Positions 61,921 through 64,000 of a DNA stretch of 64,000 bases are shown in pieces. This stretch comes from Lentisphaeria bacterium UBA1732 (GTDB lineage: Bacteria > Verrucomicrobiota > Lentisphaeria > Victivallales > UBA1829): NCBI GenBank assembly GCA_002315855.1, contig DCIG01000013.1:1-64000 (forward strand), given 5' to 3'. The notes below the pieces were generated by a model. The model had not been told where the DNA came from, did no database searches, and worked only from the letters and a program-made list of their open reading frames with translations. A program made the position numbers and the translations under genes. Each line of letters starts with the position of its first letter. Position 1 is the stretch's first letter.

Positions 61921-61948
61921 TGATTATCACGCCGTTTATGCTATCTTA
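61921..61948 (+). promoter_or_regulatory. Candidate promoter of the TraX gene
   Basis: TTGATT (61921-61926) and TATCTT (61943-61948) are 16 bp apart. The start codon is at 61996. Confidence 0.4.
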
Positions 61949-61995
61949 CATTATATCCATTTTGAAATTCTTCTCCTGAAAAAACGGTATATCCC

Positions 61996-62829
61996 ATGGA
62001 AAAATTATCCTCTGCCTCCCCCTGCTGCGGTTGCGAATCTCAGCCGCTTTCTGCTCCCGCCCCTGACCAAAGCGCGGAAACGCCTGTTTCTTCCTCATCC
62101 TCAATCACTCCGCTCCCGAAATACTGCATTCTCAGCGGCAGCATGATGAAACTCATTGCCGTCATCACCATGACGATTGACCATATCGGTTACTACATCA
62201 TGCGTTATTATGACCAATGTTTCGTTTCTTTTTTCAAAATCGGCTCTTACGACTTCACTGCCTACTATCTTTCCCGCACCATCGGACGCATTGCCTTCCC
62301 CATTTTCTGCTTCCTGATTACGGAGGGTTTCCTGCACACCCGCAACCGCCTCCGCTACGGCTTCCGGCTTCTCCTTTTCGCTCTGGCCTCCGAAATCCCT
62401 TTCCACTTGGCCGCCAATGCCAAGCTCTATGAAAACGATAGTCATAACGTCTTTTTCACACTCTTTTTAGGTTATTTGGGCCTTTGTGCCGTGGAATATT
62501 TCCGCCGTAAAAAATCTCTTCAGATTGTCTCCGTCGTTCTCCTGTTCCTGATTGCCGGTCATGCAAACTGCGATTACATGCACCAGGGCTTCTGCTTCAT
62601 TCTGCTCATGTATTATCTGCGCTCCTGCCGCATTGTGCAGGCCGTTGCCGGCAGCGCACTCCTGCCCAATCCTCTGGGTGTCCTCCTTGCCTTTATCCCC
62701 ATCAATCTTTACAACGGCAAACGCGGCTTCATTCAGCACCCCGTTCTGCAATATCTCTTCTATCTGTTTTATCCCGTTCACCTCCTCATTATCTACTACT
62801 TCGCACATTACAGTCTTCACCTCATCTGA
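61996..62829 (+). CDS. TraX-family membrane protein
   Basis: The 277-residue protein has a Ser/Pro-rich hydrophilic N-terminus (about 45 residues) and then about eight membrane segments. TraX-family motifs include MKLIAVITMTIDHIGYY near residue 51, RTIGRIAFPIFCFLITEGFLHTRN near 92, ASEIPFHL near 128, and the closing QYLFYLFYPVHLLIIYY. The family is named for F-pilin N-acetylation, but most members are chromosomal in non-conjugative genomes and of unknown role. No pilin or transfer genes are present. It may share a transcript with the GH95 gene that starts 20 bp later. The exact start is uncertain. Confidence 0.85.
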   Translation: MEKLSSASPCCGCESQPLSAPAPDQSAETPVSSSSSITPLPKYCILSGSMMKLIAVITMTIDHIGYYIMRYYDQCFVSFFKIGSYDFTAYYLSRTIGRIAFPIFCFLITEGFLHTRNRLRYGFRLLLFALASEIPFHLAANAKLYENDSHNVFFTLFLGYLGLCAVEYFRRKKSLQIVSVVLLFLIAGHANCDYMHQGFCFILLMYYLRSCRIVQAVAGSALLPNPLGVLLAFIPINLYNGKRGFIQHPVLQYLFYLFYPVHLLIIYYFAHYSLHLI

Positions 62830-62849
62830 ACTCACCGCAAGCACATCCC

Positions 62850-64000
62850 ATGCACTCGAAATCTCTTGTTCTTTCCGTTCTCCTGTTTGCCGGGGCATTC
62901 GCTCCGTGCGTTCTGTCTGCTTCCGACTTGAAACTCTACGAAAACACCCCCGGCTCCTCATGGGAATCTGAGTTTTACCCCGTCGGAAACGGCACGCTCG
63001 GTGCCATGACCAATGGCGGCATCGAACGCGATGAACTCCAGCTCAACATTGATTCCCTTTGGACTGGTGATGACTGCCCCGACGGCAATTACGACAAAAT
63101 GGGGAGCTACCAGAATTTCGGCAGTCTCTTCGTCCGGTTTGAAAACATGTCCGATGTTTCGGACTACCGCCGCGAACTCGATTTGGAAGAGGCCGTCATT
63201 GAAACCGAAATGAACGTCAATCGCCTCAAACACGAGCGCAAACTCTTCATCAGTGCCCCCGACAAAGTTCTCTGCTACACGGTCGAATCCGAACAGAAGG
63301 TTTCCGGTTCCGTTTCATTCGCTCCTGCACAGCGCGGCTGTCAGATCACCGCTGCCCGGGATATGCTCACCATCAGTGGCAAAATTCCCGGAAACAATCT
63401 TCAATACCGCGGTCTTCTCCTCCTCACGGGCGATGGCGCAATCTCCTCGGAGGACAATCAAATCGTTTTCCGCAACTGCAAAAATCTCCGTCTTCTGTTT
63501 ACCGCAGACACAGATTACGCCCTCTCTGCCGCCTCAAATTTCCGCAATCCCGCCAAACTTGCCGCCCTCGACTCCATCCTGAATCACGCGTCCGCCCGTT
63601 CCGATGATGAACTGGAGGAACGCCACAAAAAAGATTATGCCCGCTATTTCGACCGCGTCGAATTTGAGCTGGAAAACCACGATGCCGATCTCCCGACCTC
63701 CAAACGCATTGCCAATGCGAAACAGGGCAGATTCGATACTGTGCTCCCCGTTTTGATGTTCCAGTATGGACGGTATCTGCTGATTTCCAGCAGCCGCCCC
63801 GGCTCGCTCCCTGCCAACTTGCAGGGTATTTGGAACAACTCGAACAATCCCGCCTGGCACAGCGACTATCACACAAACATCAACATCCAGATGAATTACT
63901 GGGGTGCCGAACCTGCCAATCTTCCCGAAATGCACCGGCCGCTCTTCGATTTCCTCCGCGAAAGCATTCCCGCCGCCTCTGCCGCCGTCAAACGTGAATT
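62850..64000 (+). CDS. Second GH95 alpha-L-fucosidase-like enzyme, cut by the window end
   Basis: The frame opens at 62850 and stays open for 383 codons to the right edge, so the stop is outside the window. A signal peptide (LVLSVLLFAGAFAP) is followed by GH95 motifs: FYPVGNGTLGAM, LQLNIDSLWTGDD, and the Asn-containing catalytic stretch TNINIQMNYWGAE near the edge. It is clearly a different gene from the GH95 at 11471, with low similarity outside motifs. It starts 20 bp after the TraX stop on the same strand and has no clear ribosome site. The acid-base and last catalytic residues lie beyond the window. Confidence 0.9.
   Translation, partial: MHSKSLVLSVLLFAGAFAPCVLSASDLKLYENTPGSSWESEFYPVGNGTLGAMTNGGIERDELQLNIDSLWTGDDCPDGNYDKMGSYQNFGSLFVRFENMSDVSDYRRELDLEEAVIETEMNVNRLKHERKLFISAPDKVLCYTVESEQKVSGSVSFAPAQRGCQITAARDMLTISGKIPGNNLQYRGLLLLTGDGAISSEDNQIVFRNCKNLRLLFTADTDYALSAASNFRNPAKLAALDSILNHASARSDDELEERHKKDYARYFDRVEFELENHDADLPTSKRIANAKQGRFDTVLPVLMFQYGRYLLISSSRPGSLPANLQGIWNNSNNPAWHSDYHTNINIQMNYWGAEPANLPEMHRPLFDFLRESIPAASAAVKRE

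Overview
The window reads as chromosomal DNA of a strictly anaerobic, saccharolytic, Gram-negative bacterium. The best fit is the Lentisphaerota (Victivallis-like, PVC superphylum), but this is inferred from gene content and no taxonomic marker is present. Supporting signs are lipid A and surface-sugar genes (LpxK, WbaP-like transferase), a trimeric [FeFe]-hydrogenase with Rex, pyruvate phosphate dikinase, a reverse rubrerythrin with PerR, a pseudopilin-like secreted protein, and many enzymes for fucose-, galactose-, rhamnogalacturonan- and arabinose-containing glycans. No rRNA, tRNA, CRISPR array, transposase or integrase was seen.

Layout. 0-4 kb: a secreted protein of unknown role and a GH3 glycosidase whose domains are in permuted order. 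4.1-9.2 kb: rex followed by the three subunits of an electron-bifurcating NAD/ferredoxin [FeFe]-hydrogenase. 9.3-17.3 kb: a glycan-degradation block (PL11 lyase; GH97-GH95 operon) divergent from a pseudopilin-like gene. 17.4-26 kb: a YfcE phosphodiesterase, then a minus-strand operon rpoN, GT-C membrane protein, AP-superfamily phosphodiesterase, XPB-like helicase and Bax1-like nuclease. 26-38.4 kb: valS, the peroxide-response pair rubrerythrin/perR with two PerR-type boxes, a GT4/WbaP-like surface polysaccharide pair, lpxK, ppdK and a KamA-family radical SAM gene. 38.4-47.7 kb: metG, proS, a DUF2752 protein, three small zinc-ribbon membrane proteins, rsmA, fmdB, a CorA-like transporter and serC. 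48-57.5 kb: araBDA, a 2-hydroxyacid dehydrogenase, and a glgC-HD-TauE-YihY run. 57.8-64 kb: a membrane-anchored family 5 solute-binding protein, an AT-rich ATPase/TOPRIM-like gene pair that looks like an acquired defence module, a TraX-family protein, and a second GH95 enzyme cut by the right edge.

The genes fit one lifestyle. Extracellular and periplasmic enzymes release fucose, galactose, rhamnogalacturonan fragments and arabinose. AraBDA carries arabinose to xylulose 5-phosphate, PpdK links pyruvate and PEP, GlgC stores glucose, and the HydABC hydrogenase under probable Rex control disposes of reducing equivalents as H2. The rubrerythrin/PerR pair protects against peroxide.

Two signals are not explained by ordinary gene calls. 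First, a dispersed intergenic repeat has ends like GAGCTGATTTCAAAA. Two full copies of about 165 bp lie upstream of araB and glgC, and shorter relics lie elsewhere. Second, most candidate promoters share a TTGAAA-like -35 and a TATATT-like -10 separated by 16-17 bp. Promoters, operators, repeats and terminators were read by eye and carry matching uncertainty.
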